Positions 1 through 12,221 of a stretch of DNA of 64,000 bases are shown here, piece by piece (position 1 is the stretch's first letter; every line of letters starts with the position of its first letter). The notes beneath the pieces were generated by a model that had not been told where the DNA came from, ran no database searches, and saw only the letters and a program-made list of their open reading frames with translations. The translations under genes were made by a program, and so were the position numbers. Location of the stretch: NCBI GenBank assembly GCA_947247005.1, contig OX365956.1:12234089-12298088 (forward strand), in the 5' to 3' direction. The DNA is from Spisula solida. Taxonomy: Eukaryota > Mollusca > Bivalvia > Venerida > Mactridae.

Positions 1-764
1 TATAGTTAGTCTAAGTTAGATATAGATATATTACAGGAGAAGTGAACACCAACCTTGTAAGTTTAAGATAATCATTGACGGCGAAATGTAGACGTGCATT
101 TTAATCATTTGCTTGAGTTCACTTTCTGAAGGCTACGATTTAACCTATAATTTACTGAATAAATTAGAATTTCGCTTGAATGAAAGTTGACATTGTAGAG
201 TATAGATGTACACCTGTTGTAAACCTATAAATGCTGACGTTCCAATGTTATATATATTTTATAAATGTGATCACATAATACCAAACATCACAAACGTTGA
301 CAAGTAAATTGACGGCACGCCTGAGCCTCCTGTCAAATTTAAACTCCTAAGTGCATTTAAACTTCTAAATGCGATTCAATCAATTATTGTCGGTACTATC
401 TATAATTTGATCAAACTGCAAACACAGCACTGCTTTAATATACACGCATGTATTCATATAAAATTATTGAACTAAATTGGTAGACAAATTAAAAACCCAT
501 AACATTGCAAACATACCGAATTAGATAGTGTTAAACATGTGTTGTGTTGATATCACATGCAGGTTTTGTCTGTGCAACACTATAGCAACACGACTTGTAT
601 GAAAGTAGAAGTTTTGTATACTGGAGGAGCGACATTTTCATCATTGTGATTTTAAGTGCGTTAATATCTTACCCAGTTTCTTTAAGCAGCTAATAATGCG
701 TTGTGTTACATGGTTTTATTTTTAGGTGCAATGCATTTAATATCTGTGTTTGTTTATTTTTCAG
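1..764 (+). other. Intron or upstream sequence of the FAM124 gene
   Basis: No coding segment was recognised here. The stretch is AT-rich and ends in a 3' splice site (pyrimidine-rich run, then TTTTTCAG, with AG at 763-764). An in-frame ATG occurs at about 710 but lies in this intron-like sequence, so the exon at 765 most probably receives its N-terminus from an exon further left. Confidence 0.5.
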
Positions 765-1999
765 GCAGCAGCATATCTTCAGTTAGTTCAAGGTCAGAAA
801 CGGGTTGTGAAGTTATCAGTATATCAGACCAGTCGGACACAGAATCGTTGTTACCGTGCGAACAGCAGAAGATGACTCTACAATTTCTAACAGACACTCA
901 TGAAATCTCCACTATGGAGGAAGTGTACCAACCAGTTATAAACTCAATAGATCCTGATTTGCATGTGCTAAAAATAACTGACAAATCCGATTCATTTGCC
1001 GCTAACACTGTGACGTCACTTCCGGATATAAGCGCGCGCATTCCTAGCATGGCGATAATGGTGTTTCTGCAAGAGAAAGGAATGGTAGGATTTGAACGAA
1101 TACAAACAATGAAAAGATATTTTGAAAAGTCTCCATGGAAATTTCATCATTCTGAACAAGTGCATAGAGGTGCTATCAACCCGTATCCATACAATAGTCG
1201 AGACTTCTATTACACATCAGAAGACCTTCCACTCTGGGCGGTTAGACAGGTGCATACTGGGAAGGAATTCTTCCGTACCGTGCTATTCGTCAGTGAAACC
1301 AATTGGCAAGAAATGATGCAGTTTTACAAGCTTATACTAGGTTGTGAACCAGACGTAAAACGGGACGATTTCTGCTTGTTTACCGTCTCCGCGTTTGCTA
1401 GTTTTGACATTCAGTTGGCTTTGAAAAAACTTCAGGGGGATACCAAGCCCCGGTCCTTAGAAAGTGTTAGACTTCAATTCCGTGTGAATGACATCAGTAA
1501 TATAGTTTCACTTCTGCCAAATGTATGTCGTCCATTATCGGACACTCGTTGGGAAACAGCAGACAATGATGGCAATGTGATCATTATGCAAACACCTAGA
1601 CTCATTGGAAACACCTCATTCAGTGATAGATCTTCATTATCTGACCGTAGTTCAATGTCAGGTAGAAGTTCTATAGCTAAGCAACCTTCAACCCGTGCTG
1701 TGAACACTAATAACAGTGATGTTACATTGAAACATAAACTCAGCCGACAGCCATCAGAACACACGAACAGTGATCACTTACGTGTTGAAAGATCCAAGTC
1801 GATAGCGTCTGAAGGCAAACTATTTCAAAACATAAAATATACAAATACGTTGTTTAAAGAAAACACTATTAATGCCATTAAACAAAAATATGTTGAATTA
1901 GAAAGAACTAGTCTACCTCAACCAAGTGGTATGTGTGTAGATAACAACAACATGACTGACGTCGAGAAACCGGAAGTTATCAAAAGTTTCTATGTATAA
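765..1999 (+). CDS. FAM124: FAM124 family protein, last coding exon
   Basis: This exon encodes about 411 residues, TAA at 1997-1999. It matches the FAM124 family (vertebrate FAM124A and FAM124B) through the block FLQEKG, then PWKFHH, RDFYYTSEDLPLWAVRQVH, GKEFFR, FYKLILG, DFCLF, DIQLALKKL, LQFRV and RWETADNDGN. Those motifs run in family order and cover essentially the whole FAM124 domain, which has a glyoxalase-like fold. The cellular role is poorly known and no reaction should be assigned. After the domain comes a low-complexity Ser/Arg tail (repeated SDRSS, SGRSS) of about 110 residues, likely disordered and a possible phosphorylation region. The exon start is set by the acceptor at 763-764 and is in phase 1. 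The frame is open 21 codons further upstream, but that part reads as intron. The gene converges on the GMC oxidoreductase gene. Confidence 0.9.
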
Positions 2000-2986
2000 C
2001 TATGTGTGTACTGGCTGTAATGGACATCTATATTCTTGCCAGTAATATCTGATATAATAACATATAATATATTTAGTTATATTATTGAACACAACATTCT
2101 GACTACAGTGTAATGTTGATTAGGTTAAATGTGCTGTGTTATTGATAATCTACATTATGCCTGTAAAGTTCAAAGACCAACACTTTTTAATGAACATATT
2201 TGTAAGAAAGTTTAATCATTATTTGCCAGGTGTAGTTAATTACAAAAATGAATTTCCGTTAGACAAATCATTTATAGGACATATTACTAATAAACTGGCA
2301 ATTGCATGTATAGTCAAATGTCGTATTTATTACTTATGTCGTATTGAATATTATCAATGCTCTAGGTTCCATAATGTCATGTAACAATTCTATTTAAACA
2401 TTACCCACAAACATATTCGTGTGAAATTATATTGATATCTGTGTACGGGTTACTTGTTCTTGTAAGCATTTCTGTGATATGGTGTTGCATGGATTGTTGT
2501 TAAATGTTTCTGTTTCAATATCAATGTCTATGTCACCTATTTAGTGCAATATGAATTATAATACATTAAATGATACCAAATTATAATATGGTGTTAGAAT
2601 TGTATTCTATGTGTTCCTTTGTTAACCTTTACATATTTTATTCTAGAACATGTATTTAATATTGTGTGTACAAGTGCAGCTCTGTGAAGATAAATATAAC
2701 AGAATGTGTTCATCTGCTGCAAATAACGTATGGTCGAACACAAGTAGAACCAGTTGTAACCACTATTTCCTCACCAAGTCCATACAGTCTCCGTGGTTCT
2801 GAGAAAGTGAAACAGGTATAACCATTAAATTGGCATCGATACATGTAGAAAAGACTAACCAAACTGTTACAGCGTCTCAGTACAAAATAACCAGATTCAC
2901 AAGGAACACAAATACATTGGCCACGTAAGCTAGAATTACCAATCTTAGCCGGCGTTCATTGTCCGAATCCGATACAAGACGTACCT
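2000..2986 (+). other. 3' untranslated and intergenic sequence after FAM124
   Basis: No gene is seen. A possible polyadenylation signal ATTAAA lies at 2565-2570, about 570 nt after the stop codon. The 82-codon open frame at 2136-2384 has no recognisable content and falls in what is probably 3' UTR. Confidence 0.4.
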
Positions 2987-3238
2987 GGCGCCGATCTCCC
3001 GAAACATCTCAGTCTGAGATAAATATCCCCCAAATATTTCCATGTGTCGTTTAGATAATTTCCATTGGACGTTAGACTCAAAATTCGGATCACAAAACAG
3101 AAAACACTTTTCTAAGTTTATTACAGTAAAATTTAAAGAGCTCAAACTCAATATTTATCTCAAATTCAGACTCGAATTTGACCAAAATCTCAATTTGAGA
3201 TGATATTTCAACTTGAGATGCTTCGGGAGACCGGGGCC
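2987..3238. mobile_element. MITE-like element with about 27-bp inverted ends
   Basis: The left end (GGCGCCGATCTCCCGAAACA) and the reverse complement of the right end (GGCCCCGGTCTCCCGAAGCA) agree over about 27 bp with a few differences. The 252-bp interior has no coding frame and carries further short self-complementary motifs of the type CTCAAATTGAG. This is the layout of a small non-autonomous DNA element. The superfamily cannot be named. Confidence 0.6.
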
Positions 3239-3314
3239 TTGCTTCGATCCGCGAGTTTAATGGGTTATGATTGTCCTAGGTACGGATACGGTAGTCACTT
3301 TCTCTCTTATAGGA

Positions 3315-3950
3315 ATAAACACGTATATCAAAGATATGACACGTATATGACAATGAGAAACAGTTTATACCAAAGACACATTTATGACAATGAGGAACAG
3401 TTTATACCAAAGACACATTTATGACAATGAGGAACAGTTTATACCAAAGACACATTTATGACAATGAGGAACAGTTTACACCAAAGACACATTTATGACA
3501 ATGAGGAACAGTTTATACCAAAGACACATTTATGAAAATGAGGAACAGTTTATACCAAAGACACATTTATGACAATGAGGAACAGTTTATACCAAAGACA
3601 CATTTATGACAATGAGGAACAGTTTATACCAAAGACATATTTATGACAATGAGAAACAGTTCATACCAAAGACACATTTATGACAATGAGGAACAGTTTA
3701 TACCAAAGACACATTTATGACAATGAGGAACAGTTTATACCAAAGACACATTTATGACAATGAGGAACAGTTTATACCAAAGACACATTTATGACAATGA
3801 GGAACAGTTTATACCAAAGACATATTTATGACAATGAGGAACAGTTTATACCAAAGACACATTTATGACAATGAGAAACAGTTCATACCAAAGATACATC
3901 TATGACAATGAGGAACAGTTTATACCAATCACACGTATATGACAATGAAA
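3315..3950. repeat. 37-bp minisatellite, about 16 copies
   Basis: Tandem units of the form GAGGAACAGTTTATACC...GACACATTTATGACAAT repeat every 37 bp (anchors at 3392, 3429 and 3466). There is light divergence (GAGAAACAG, TTCATACC, CATATTTAT variants). It sits between the convergent 3' ends of the FAM124 and GMC genes. Confidence 0.95.
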
Positions 3951-3991
3951 AGTGTATTATTGTAATAGAAAATGTACTCTTATCACTACAT

Positions 3992-3997
3992 TTTAAT
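3992..3997 (-). promoter_or_regulatory. Candidate polyadenylation signal of the GMC gene
   Basis: TTTAAT on the plus strand is ATTAAA on the minus strand, about 125 nt beyond the GMC stop codon. It is the nearest near-canonical signal; no AATAAA is closer. Position-based inference only. Confidence 0.35.
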
Positions 3998-4120
3998 GTG
4001 AAATGAAATGAACACAGCAATTGTTCATAAGAGATCGCAACAATTGCTTAGTACATAAAAGTTTATACTGTGCCATTAAAAATAAATATACACTGAAATG
4101 TCATACTGTCATAAATGTTT

Positions 4121-5899
4121 CTAACTATTTGTACGAATCATATCTGCTGCTTTCTCAGCTACCATCACAGTAGGAGCATTTGTATTTCCTGATGTTACGT
4201 TAGGAAATATCGACGCATCAACTACTCGTAAATTAGCAATGCCTTTCACTTTCAAGTCCGGACCAACGACAGTATTACTGTCATTAAGTGATCCCATCTT
4301 ACAGGAAGATGTTGGATGAAACTGGGTGATCGCAACGTGTCGAATGAAACATTTCCAGTAATCGTTGGATTGGAATTCAAACTGAGAGCAGAAAGATTTT
4401 TTCATAGATTCCAAATCAACACCTACGTCACTAAAACTTTTTGATTGAACAATTCGTTCCCAAACCTTCAACGCTTTAACTAAATCTTCAACATCTTGAT
4501 CGTCTGTAAAATACTTTGGATCAATGGCTGGGTAGTCGTAAGGATCTCTGGAGCGAAGTGTTATAGTTCCACGAGCACGTGGATGAGTTAGAGCCATGAA
4601 TACACAAAATCCATTCTCGTTAGGATGACTTCGGAACATTTCCGTGGCTACGTGGTCTTTGTAATTAAGTTTAAGATCAGTGAATAAGGAAGGATAAAAT
4701 ACAAGTTGTATGTCCGGATAAGTTGATTCCTTCTTACGTTCATCCAAATGAAAAAATAGGGAAGCGTCAGTGCCAGCAATAGATCGAAGACCAGTTCCAA
4801 AAAGGTTGTATTGTATATAAGTGGCGAGACTCTCTCTAGTAGCATCTGTTATACTGACTGGGTGTTTAATGCGCACACATAGGGGTACTTGCTGATGGTC
4901 TTGCAGGTTTCTACCCACGGGTAAATCAGAAACTAGTGGTATACTCAAATCCTTCAGGTGGTTCGCGGGTCCTATACCTGATAACATTAAAATCTGTGGA
5001 GAATTTATTGTTCCTGCGGATAAGATTATTTCTTTCCTAGCTTGGACGTACCGCTTTTGATTATTTTTCACGTAAAATACACCGGTTGCTGTTTTGTCGA
5101 TTACATTGATTTTGGTCACGTGGCTATTGACTGATATATGGAGGTTGTCTCCTTTGTCTTTGAGATACTCTATTGCAGCACTGCTTCTTACACCATGTCT
5201 TGTATTAATTAGCAGTCTGCTGACTACATTTTGTCTTCTGCCATTATAATCATCGACTTCAAACCCTAATTCCTGTGCAGCATTCAAAAACCTCTGGGCA
5301 AGCGGGGAAGCATCAACTTCAGTAACTGCTATTTTACCGCCAACATGATGATACTTAGAATTCTTCAAACTGTCTACCAAAACATCCTCAGACTTCAAGA
5401 AATATGGCAAAACATCTTCGTATCCCCAACCTTTACATCCAGAAGACTCCCATTCGTCAAAATCAAAAGAACTTCCGCGCGTGTATTGCAAAAGATTTAT
5501 AGATCCAGATCCGCCAAGAACATGTCCTCGGGGCCATATACTTTGTCTGTCTTTCATACCAAAGAAAGCATGGGTTTGCGGTTCTGTTTTGTACATCCAA
5601 TCGTATTTAGAACCTACATTGTTGAGCCACTGGGAAGGGCTGTAGATATCTGAGATTCCTGGTAAATTGTCTCCACTTTCAAGAACGAGTATTGTGACGT
5701 CACTGTCTTCAGCAAGTCGACCTGCTACTGTACTTCCACCACTTCCACCACCAATGATGATGTAGTCGTAAACGTCATGTACATCTGTTACTATGGTGAT
5801 ATCATGGTATGGATTGAAGCGTTGTTTAACATACCTTATTACGATTCCTGAGATAATGCTTAACACCGCCACAGTGAAAACCAATTTGATAGAAGACAT
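4121..5899 (-). CDS. GMC-family FAD oxidoreductase (choline/glucose dehydrogenase-like)
   Basis: A complete 592-residue protein. Residues 5-22 form an uncleaved-looking N-terminal hydrophobic segment. The FAD-binding Rossmann motif GGGSGG is at 50-55, with the ADP-ribose-binding acidic residue at E74. The first GMC signature region (RGHVLGGSGSIN) is at 124-135 and the second (GTINSPQILMLSGIG) at 296-310. The C-terminal substrate domain carries the catalytic His in QFHPTSSCKMG (H528) and the partner Asn in SGNTNAP (N574), the His/Asn pair typical of choline dehydrogenase-like members. Length and domain order are normal for the family, and no key residue is missing. The substrate is unknown; members oxidise alcohols such as choline, sugars or sterols. 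The coding region has no intron. An acceptor (TATTTACAG, AG at 5903-5904) three bases before the ATG implies a 5' UTR intron and supports this start. Confidence 0.96.
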   Translation of the reverse strand: MSSIKLVFTVAVLSIISGIVIRYVKQRFNPYHDITIVTDVHDVYDYIIIGGGSGGSTVAGRLAEDSDVTILVLESGDNLPGISDIYSPSQWLNNVGSKYDWMYKTEPQTHAFFGMKDRQSIWPRGHVLGGSGSINLLQYTRGSSFDFDEWESSGCKGWGYEDVLPYFLKSEDVLVDSLKNSKYHHVGGKIAVTEVDASPLAQRFLNAAQELGFEVDDYNGRRQNVVSRLLINTRHGVRSSAAIEYLKDKGDNLHISVNSHVTKINVIDKTATGVFYVKNNQKRYVQARKEIILSAGTINSPQILMLSGIGPANHLKDLSIPLVSDLPVGRNLQDHQQVPLCVRIKHPVSITDATRESLATYIQYNLFGTGLRSIAGTDASLFFHLDERKKESTYPDIQLVFYPSLFTDLKLNYKDHVATEMFRSHPNENGFCVFMALTHPRARGTITLRSRDPYDYPAIDPKYFTDDQDVEDLVKALKVWERIVQSKSFSDVGVDLESMKKSFCSQFEFQSNDYWKCFIRHVAITQFHPTSSCKMGSLNDSNTVVGPDLKVKGIANLRVVDASIFPNVTSGNTNAPTVMVAEKAADMIRTNS

Positions 5900-5902
5900 G
5901 TT

Positions 5903-5911
5903 CTGTAAATA
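5903..5911 (-). promoter_or_regulatory. 3' splice site of a 5' UTR intron (GMC gene)
   Basis: The minus strand reads TATTTACAG then AAC then the ATG at 5899. A canonical acceptor three bases before the start codon suggests that the first, non-coding exon lies further right and was not located. Confidence 0.6.
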
Positions 5912-8900
5912 GAAATGAGAAAGTATGGTAAATTGTGAGCTTTGAGAATCATGAGTTTTCTTATTGCTTCATGAAAATGATAAGATTCCTCTGTCAATAA
6001 CATCACACTTGGCAAAATGGTTGTGCTCATGTCCCATCCTTAAATCGAACTTGTTTTCCTGCATTTTATGATTTCATTGCTATTCGAAATCAACTGAACA
6101 ATCGGTAATCGCCATAAACATGGGTGTTTCACCCTGCACATGTTCAGTGTTTGAGTTTCTCTCATTACTGTTTGCGGAACATTGACATGTCCAACATTCA
6201 GGTCATAAACCACCATAGCAACCTCAAGGAATACCACCATTTGAAGGACCCTCAGTCCTTCCGTCCTTAAATATTTTAATTTAAAACTATATACATTTAA
6301 TGTAGTGTAAAGTTTACCTTGTGCTCCGCGATTCGGTTACAATCCTTAATACTTGAAAAACTAGCGTCTGAACTGATTGTTTACCACATTAAGTTCATGG
6401 CCATTAAGATGTTCAAGTGTAATCAACTTTGTTTAAGTTTATATCTAAATTATACGTGTTTAACTAGTATTCCATCATTCTATGTAACATATTATCTTAT
6501 AACGGTCAGATCAACGGGACCACAGTAAGTGACTGAACTTTGTTGAAAACATTGTTTACATTCAAGAATAGGTTATCAGGATCAAGGTCGGGTTATATGA
6601 TCCAAAAATAAGGTATATTTCGTTAACACAGTTAGTTGTTGAACATGGTTGTTTAAACCCTGTTAATAGGAACGCATAGCAGTTTTGATCACTCTTCGAT
6701 TCCTCCAAGATAAAATACTAAATATAGCAGAAAGTGAGTATTTCATACGGATGACATCGGTCATGAAATATCCAATGTGTCACGGTGAACGCAAGACGAT
6801 TGAGACCATCAACGCATAATTATAGGTTACTACACTAAACTTCGGGCTGCGAATGAAATCGAAAGTAGAAACTGGATGCTACTTCGTTGTGCGTAGTTTC
6901 GTTATTTCTTTTTATTCAAGGTACACATCTAAATATGTTTTTAATTTTATTACAACGATGCAGTTTTTGAGACAATACTTTTGTCACATGAGTGAATGGT
7001 GCCGTATGATGTTCACTTGTCTATGACATTGAGTGTCAGTCAGATATAACACTGTATGGACAATATTGTCACATCTAAACACAACTAAATCCTCTAAGCC
7101 ACTTACAGAATATTGATCGTCTATAACTAATATAAGGATATAATCCTAGGCCGATCCGAACTTAAGTCCTGCTGATCTTTTTATAATTTTAATTTTAATG
7201 CTTGACTGGACAAAAAGAAAGGTGTCAGTCAGGTTCAATATTTATTTGTTCAATTGTTATAGACAAATAAATACAGTTCTTTAAAATGGGGATTTTGCAG
7301 GATCGTAAACTGAAAATGACCACTCACATTGGATTATCAGCTTTTCTATGAGTTATTATATAAACTTGTGACAGGTAATCGGTGTGGGAATATTGCAAGC
7401 GTATTGATAATTTTACAACAAAGACCTTGATCATATAGATTATATTTCTAAAGTTATCGTAACATGGAACATGTTATTTCTCACCAGTCTGTCAAGTACT
7501 TTTACTTTCGTGTAACAATGGTCGGTTGTAAATCATAATTATTTCGGTATAATATTAAAAATAGCGCCACTCAAAGCCTAGACATTTTTGCGGAATTTGA
7601 ATGTATTTGAAATGTACCCACAGTGTATATGCATATCGGACCCCTAATTGTGCAAAATCAAAAGACAGACCCCTCTGTGTGCGGGCACAGGATACTTTGC
7701 AAAACGATGGTTTACAGTCGGTGCTAGAAAATCAACTTTAGCGTCAAAAACATAAATATTATGACGTGTGCTTTTGGTCTGAGATGTTTGTCTGTGTTCC
7801 TATTTGTGCCTTACGTGTTCTGCTGTTTCTGCCGAGTGCTGATGTCCCTGTCTTTTTTCATAGGTCGTATCCGAACGGTCTTTCCCAATCATACATTTCC
7901 CGCTCAGAAACACATAACTGCTGCATAATTCGTCCGTTCTGCATTGTTTTCGGGATGTTTTTAGCAACTAGCGGGTGGAAAAAGAATGCAGTTGTTTCAC
8001 ATGAAATGGTTATATTCTTATTTGAAACTTTAGGTTATGGTTTGTATACACGTATTAGATCATACTCTACAATTATTTACACTGTAAAAAGTTTGTGTGT
8101 CCTAATTGCGAGACTAAACCAGTGTGAGGAATAACTTGTAAAAGAAACAAATTTCTTCTGACATCATTAAAGGAATTAGGATCGGTCTGAAAATCTATGG
8201 TCAGGTCGGTAATCTGAAGTTACCTGAACCAAGTAATTACATGACTGTTTTATGTTATAGCCTTATCCAGGCAGATTGTCCAAGCTGGAGAAAACATAAC
8301 ACATGGGCATGTTGCACGAGGATCTATCAATTCTACCAATGTCTTGGTTTCTTAACAATGCTACTGAAACTAATGGTTCGGTATCTGACAATATCGACAT
8401 AACTGAGTAGATATGAAGTACCTTACATAAATAAATAAACATAATATTATACTGTAATGAAGCGCCTATAAAACATAACTTGTATACAATTAGACCGATA
8501 ACAAGCGGATTTATTCCTAAATCTCGTCCAGTGATTTGTAAAGATTTGAAATATTGATAAGATCTGGCTGAAAGATTTAAGATTGATTTTAATCTTTCTT
8601 AATGTACTGTGGGAAAAAACGAGTATACTAGTACATATAAACATAGACTTTGCTATCATATTATTTCTTTAATTATTTATAAAAATGTATTGGTATTTAT
8701 CTAGTGAATATATATACAAATGTATTTATATTGTGGTCATTGTTGGTATCTATCTAGAAATCATATTTAGTTATAGAGTTTGTCATTTTCAGCGATTTCA
8801 AAGACGCAAATTGGTATATAAAAAATCTCAGCTAATGCGTTGACAAAACTACATTAAGCTGTCGCCCTTCAGGCTTGAAATGATCGATACTCTAAGAAGC

Positions 8901-9150
8901 AGAACTATCATTTGACAACGATAGAATGGTTTTCTAAATTTGATTTTCGTTTTTTATATTTAGGATTTATAAAAATCATATAGTTACGGTCACTTAAGTT
9001 ATTCAAATTCCAAAATTATATAACTGTATAGGAGCATTAGTTTTATGTTTACTATTAAACAATATTATCAACTTCTTATCATTTCTGTATCCATCACCAA
9101 AGGCAACTACTTACACTAAGGACTTTACGTGTACCTTGAACACAATCCAG
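5912..9150. other. Intergenic stretch, no gene recognised
   Basis: AT-rich sequence with only short noise-like open frames. The leader exon of the GMC gene should be here but could not be fixed. A dispersed repeat copy lies at about 7766-7880. Confidence 0.5.
7766..7880 (+). repeat. Copy of a dispersed repeat (family D)
   Basis: Shares phrases such as CTATTTGTGCCTTACGTG and CTGCTGTTTCTGCCGAGTGC with copies at 10590-10695 (minus), 14845-14950 (minus), 19800-19945 (plus) and 62490-62605 (plus). The 122-codon open frame over it is not otherwise protein-like. Confidence 0.5.
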
Positions 9151-9465
9151 TGACATATACGCCACGCTAAGGGGAAAATTATTTGCTTTCCATGAAATAT
9201 TCTATCCCTTTCAGCAGCTGTGCCGTTTTGTCCAACACCCGGTGAAATCATGGAAAAGACAGGTTTTACAGGGTACTGGAAAAAAGGTCAACCTGCTGAA
9301 AAAGATCCTGTATTTCATGGAAAGTAAGTAATGTTGCCCTAAGCGTGGGGTATATTTTATAATAATCTATGAAGAAATAAAATACTTATGGCTATATTTG
9401 TGTTCCAATGTTTACAAATTTCTACTTGTAACTGTAGTAAAAAGTCACGTGGTATTGCTACCCTG
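9150..9465. mobile_element. Half-truncated copy of the long palindromic element
   Basis: The central palindrome (TACGCCACGCTAAGG ... CCTAAGCGTGGGGTA) and the right arm, ending near ACGTGGTATTGCTACCCTG, match the full element at 60283-60706. The outer left arm is missing or unrecognisable. Internal arms CTTTCCATGAAATA and TATTTCATGGAAAG pair with each other. Confidence 0.7.
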
Positions 9466-10589
9466 AGTATTGTGTGCTTTCGTGTAGTGGTCGTATTTGA
9501 CCAAGAACACATTATGGCTTGATCCCACTCCGAAAGTCTTCCACTGCCTTAGTAAATCAACAAACCCGGAGCAGGAGCCAGAAGACAAGAACAGACCAAA
9601 AGAACGACCACACACACCACAACGGCAACACACAAACATCACTCAACAGTTATGTAGACTTATTTTATGTAGACCGTCTGTGTTCCTGCATTGTTAGATA
9701 TCCTTGTTATCAGTTCCGTTATTTTTTTCTGATAATCATGTCAACAATACGAAATATTGCAGGCAAGGTTATTCTGTAACGAACCCTACCCTAATCCTCA
9801 ACGACTATTTAATTGTTTGTATTGGACACATTGAATGACACGCGACTGGACTTTCACTAGGGGAGAGATGATAGTATCTGATTCTCATGTTGATTTTTAT
9901 CATTTTAGTCATGATACATATTGCGTAAAGATAATTATAATACATGTATGTGGTTTTGTTTTGGAGATTTATGGGTCAATATATCAATTCCAGGGCAAAC
10001 CCAAAGGTATACTAGTATAAACAATACAAAGACTGAGTTTGACATTGCTTGTACAACTATGATATACGACTTTGATTTAAGTACACACTACCGTTATAGC
10101 AAACCTTAATTTTACAAAAATCAAAAACAATTGTAGCCATACTCTTCGACCACTGGGGCTGTAATGTAACAATACCATGTAGTGATTGGTGTGCATTATA
10201 AGGATTCGTCAACAAAGACTATAGGGAAGGTACAATCCAGTTAGGATCAGGTGACAGTGACGTAGCCGTTTATGTATACACAGAAAGTTACAACCGTTGT
10301 CTGAATAGGTAGTGCGAATAAAGTTTGTTAGTTTAGCATTGAAATTATGGCTGTCTGTGTAAGCCTTATAATTGGTTTCACACCGTTATAGTGGGCCCGA
10401 CCGCTGCGTCACTGTATTCTTACCCTGACTGCACTATAACACATGGACGATAATTGAATAGGGTCAGATCGGCTTGTCTACAATATAACAATTTCACATC
10501 TTGTCAACTTGTTTATGTGAAAATAGTGGATATAACAGCGGCTAAAATATGGAACATGTTGTCCAAGGATTGATTCACCACAATAGCAA

Positions 10590-10695
10590 CAAAAGGATAA
10601 TGAAACATCGCTCAGAGAAGACAGCGGAAGGCACAAAAGGAGCGTACACAAAGAAATAGCACAGACGACAAGCAAACGCTACAATGCCAAGTATA
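10590..10695 (-). repeat. Copy of dispersed repeat family D
   Basis: On the minus strand this reads through GGCATTGTAGCGTTTG, TTGTCGTCTGTG and TTTTGTGCC phrases shared with the other copies of the family. Confidence 0.45.
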
Positions 10696-10797
10696 AAACT
10701 GAAACAGAAAATGAAACTGATGTGTCATTCATAGTGGGAGTCAGGCTTGATTGAAGTATCATTGTACACTGTATGGACATTTTGTATTGTAGGGTTA

Positions 10798-10905
10798 ACG
10801 CATGCTTTTTCGTGCTATAACATCTGCAGAGTCCCGAGGGACGGTTGGTGCCCAAGCCCGCTCCCGAGGGACTCTGCAGATGTTATAGCTCGAAAAAGCA
10901 TGCGT
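10798..10905. repeat. 38-bp stem hairpin with a 32-nt loop
   Basis: The left arm (10798-10835, starting ACGCATGCTTTTTCGTGC) and right arm (10868-10905) are reverse complements with one mismatch (T opposite T at 10813). The loop contains CCCGAGGGACGG and CCCGCTCCCGAGG, which can pair further. Similar words (GTTAACGTATG, TTTTTGTGCTATAA) recur at about 11290-11325, so the hairpin may be one end of a roughly 540-bp element spanning 10791-11330. Confidence 0.85.
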
Positions 10906-12208
10906 AAACGCTATTATAGCATACAAAACATCAATTTATGCGTTTGTATTTGGAAATAATTAAATTTTGGCGGGAAATTTTGTGGCGACGTCGCGTAAAC
11001 AAACGTAACGTCGCGAAAATAAACGTTACGTCATAACATTTTTTGTTATGAGCGTCGACTTCCGGGATCGGCAAATACCAAGAAAATATGGATAATGCGG
11101 GTTTGTTTAGATTTATTATTTCAATATAATAGTTACTAGTTACAAATAAAATGGGAGTTGCAGTTCATAAGACGCTGTAAAATAGTTGATTTTCGTCGAT
11201 GAGGCCCTGAAATGAGCATACGTAAAACTGGACGTTAACAGCGCGTTCTCGCGTGAATCTTTATGTTTACGCATGGTTTTCGTCCCGTTAACGTATGGGC
11301 AAAATCACCGTTTTTGTGCTATAATATACAATGGCATATACTTGACTCAAGATTGGGGCTGATTTACGTGGTTCAATTGTTCGTGCTAAAATGATCCTCT
11401 ATTACACATGTTTATGATGTTGTCGTAATTCAGACACATATGAATCAGTTATTGGGTTGTGTCTGAACACGTAAATGTGACGTCATTGAATATCCTGCAA
11501 CTATATTTCAGCATTAAGTTTCACTTATAAATGCTTCATGTAAGTTTATTATAGATGGATACAAATGTACGTATTTACAGTATAATATATACATTTGTAT
11601 ACCGATATGCTGTAGCAATGCAAAATATGCAATGTAAAGTAAAATTTGTATAAGCAACGGTTTTTTCATCGCGTGTTCGTGGGCCTACAAACCAAATTGC
11701 AATGAACTGTCGACAGTATATCTGCAGCACAGTCAGACAAGGTGTGTGATCAGAGTATAGGTAATTCTAGTACATATATTACATGGTTAAGTCCGCTCAT
11801 CTGTTATACATCATATCGTATATCGAATGTTCCCTCACATAACCAACCAACTAAACCCTCAGTTACGTTAGCCGCTCTATCAGGTCCATGCTCCGTGTAC
11901 ATGGATGTATGGTTTATACCTGACATCATTGTAACCTCCATTTGGGCATAAATGTATATCACTTTTCGTAGGCGCATATTTAGAACAACCAATTAACCGG
12001 AAGCTGAAGAGTACAATAGTTGAAACATAAGCCAGAGTCTCATGCATAAGCACATCGACCTCTGTAACATAAGTCAGGTGAATTCATTACCACCTCCAGT
12101 CAAACCTACGCACATTTAATAGTGCTCATATCTTTTGATTCAATTCATTGACTGTGTCATTAGGGGCTGATACAGGATTTGGTGTAAGGAGGCGTAAATG
12201 TTGACATA

Positions 12209-12221
12209 CCCCCCCCCCCCC
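12209..12221 (+). repeat. Poly-C tract (13 C)
   Basis: Thirteen consecutive C followed by GGGATT, in AT-rich surroundings. Length is likely to vary between alleles and reads. Confidence 0.9.

Noticed and set aside
701..764. Start of the FAM124 frame at 701
   Set aside because: The leading residues are hydrophobic translation of a pyrimidine-rich tract ending in TTTTTCAG; the acceptor at 763-764 marks the real exon start.
1474..1764. 96-codon minus-strand frame
   Set aside because: Antisense shadow of the FAM124 exon.
5345..5653. 102-codon plus-strand frame
   Set aside because: Antisense shadow of the GMC oxidoreductase coding region.
4121..5899. Bacterial contamination or recent horizontal transfer of the GMC gene
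   Set aside because: Base composition matches its surroundings, a splice acceptor precedes the ATG, and GMC enzymes are common in molluscs.
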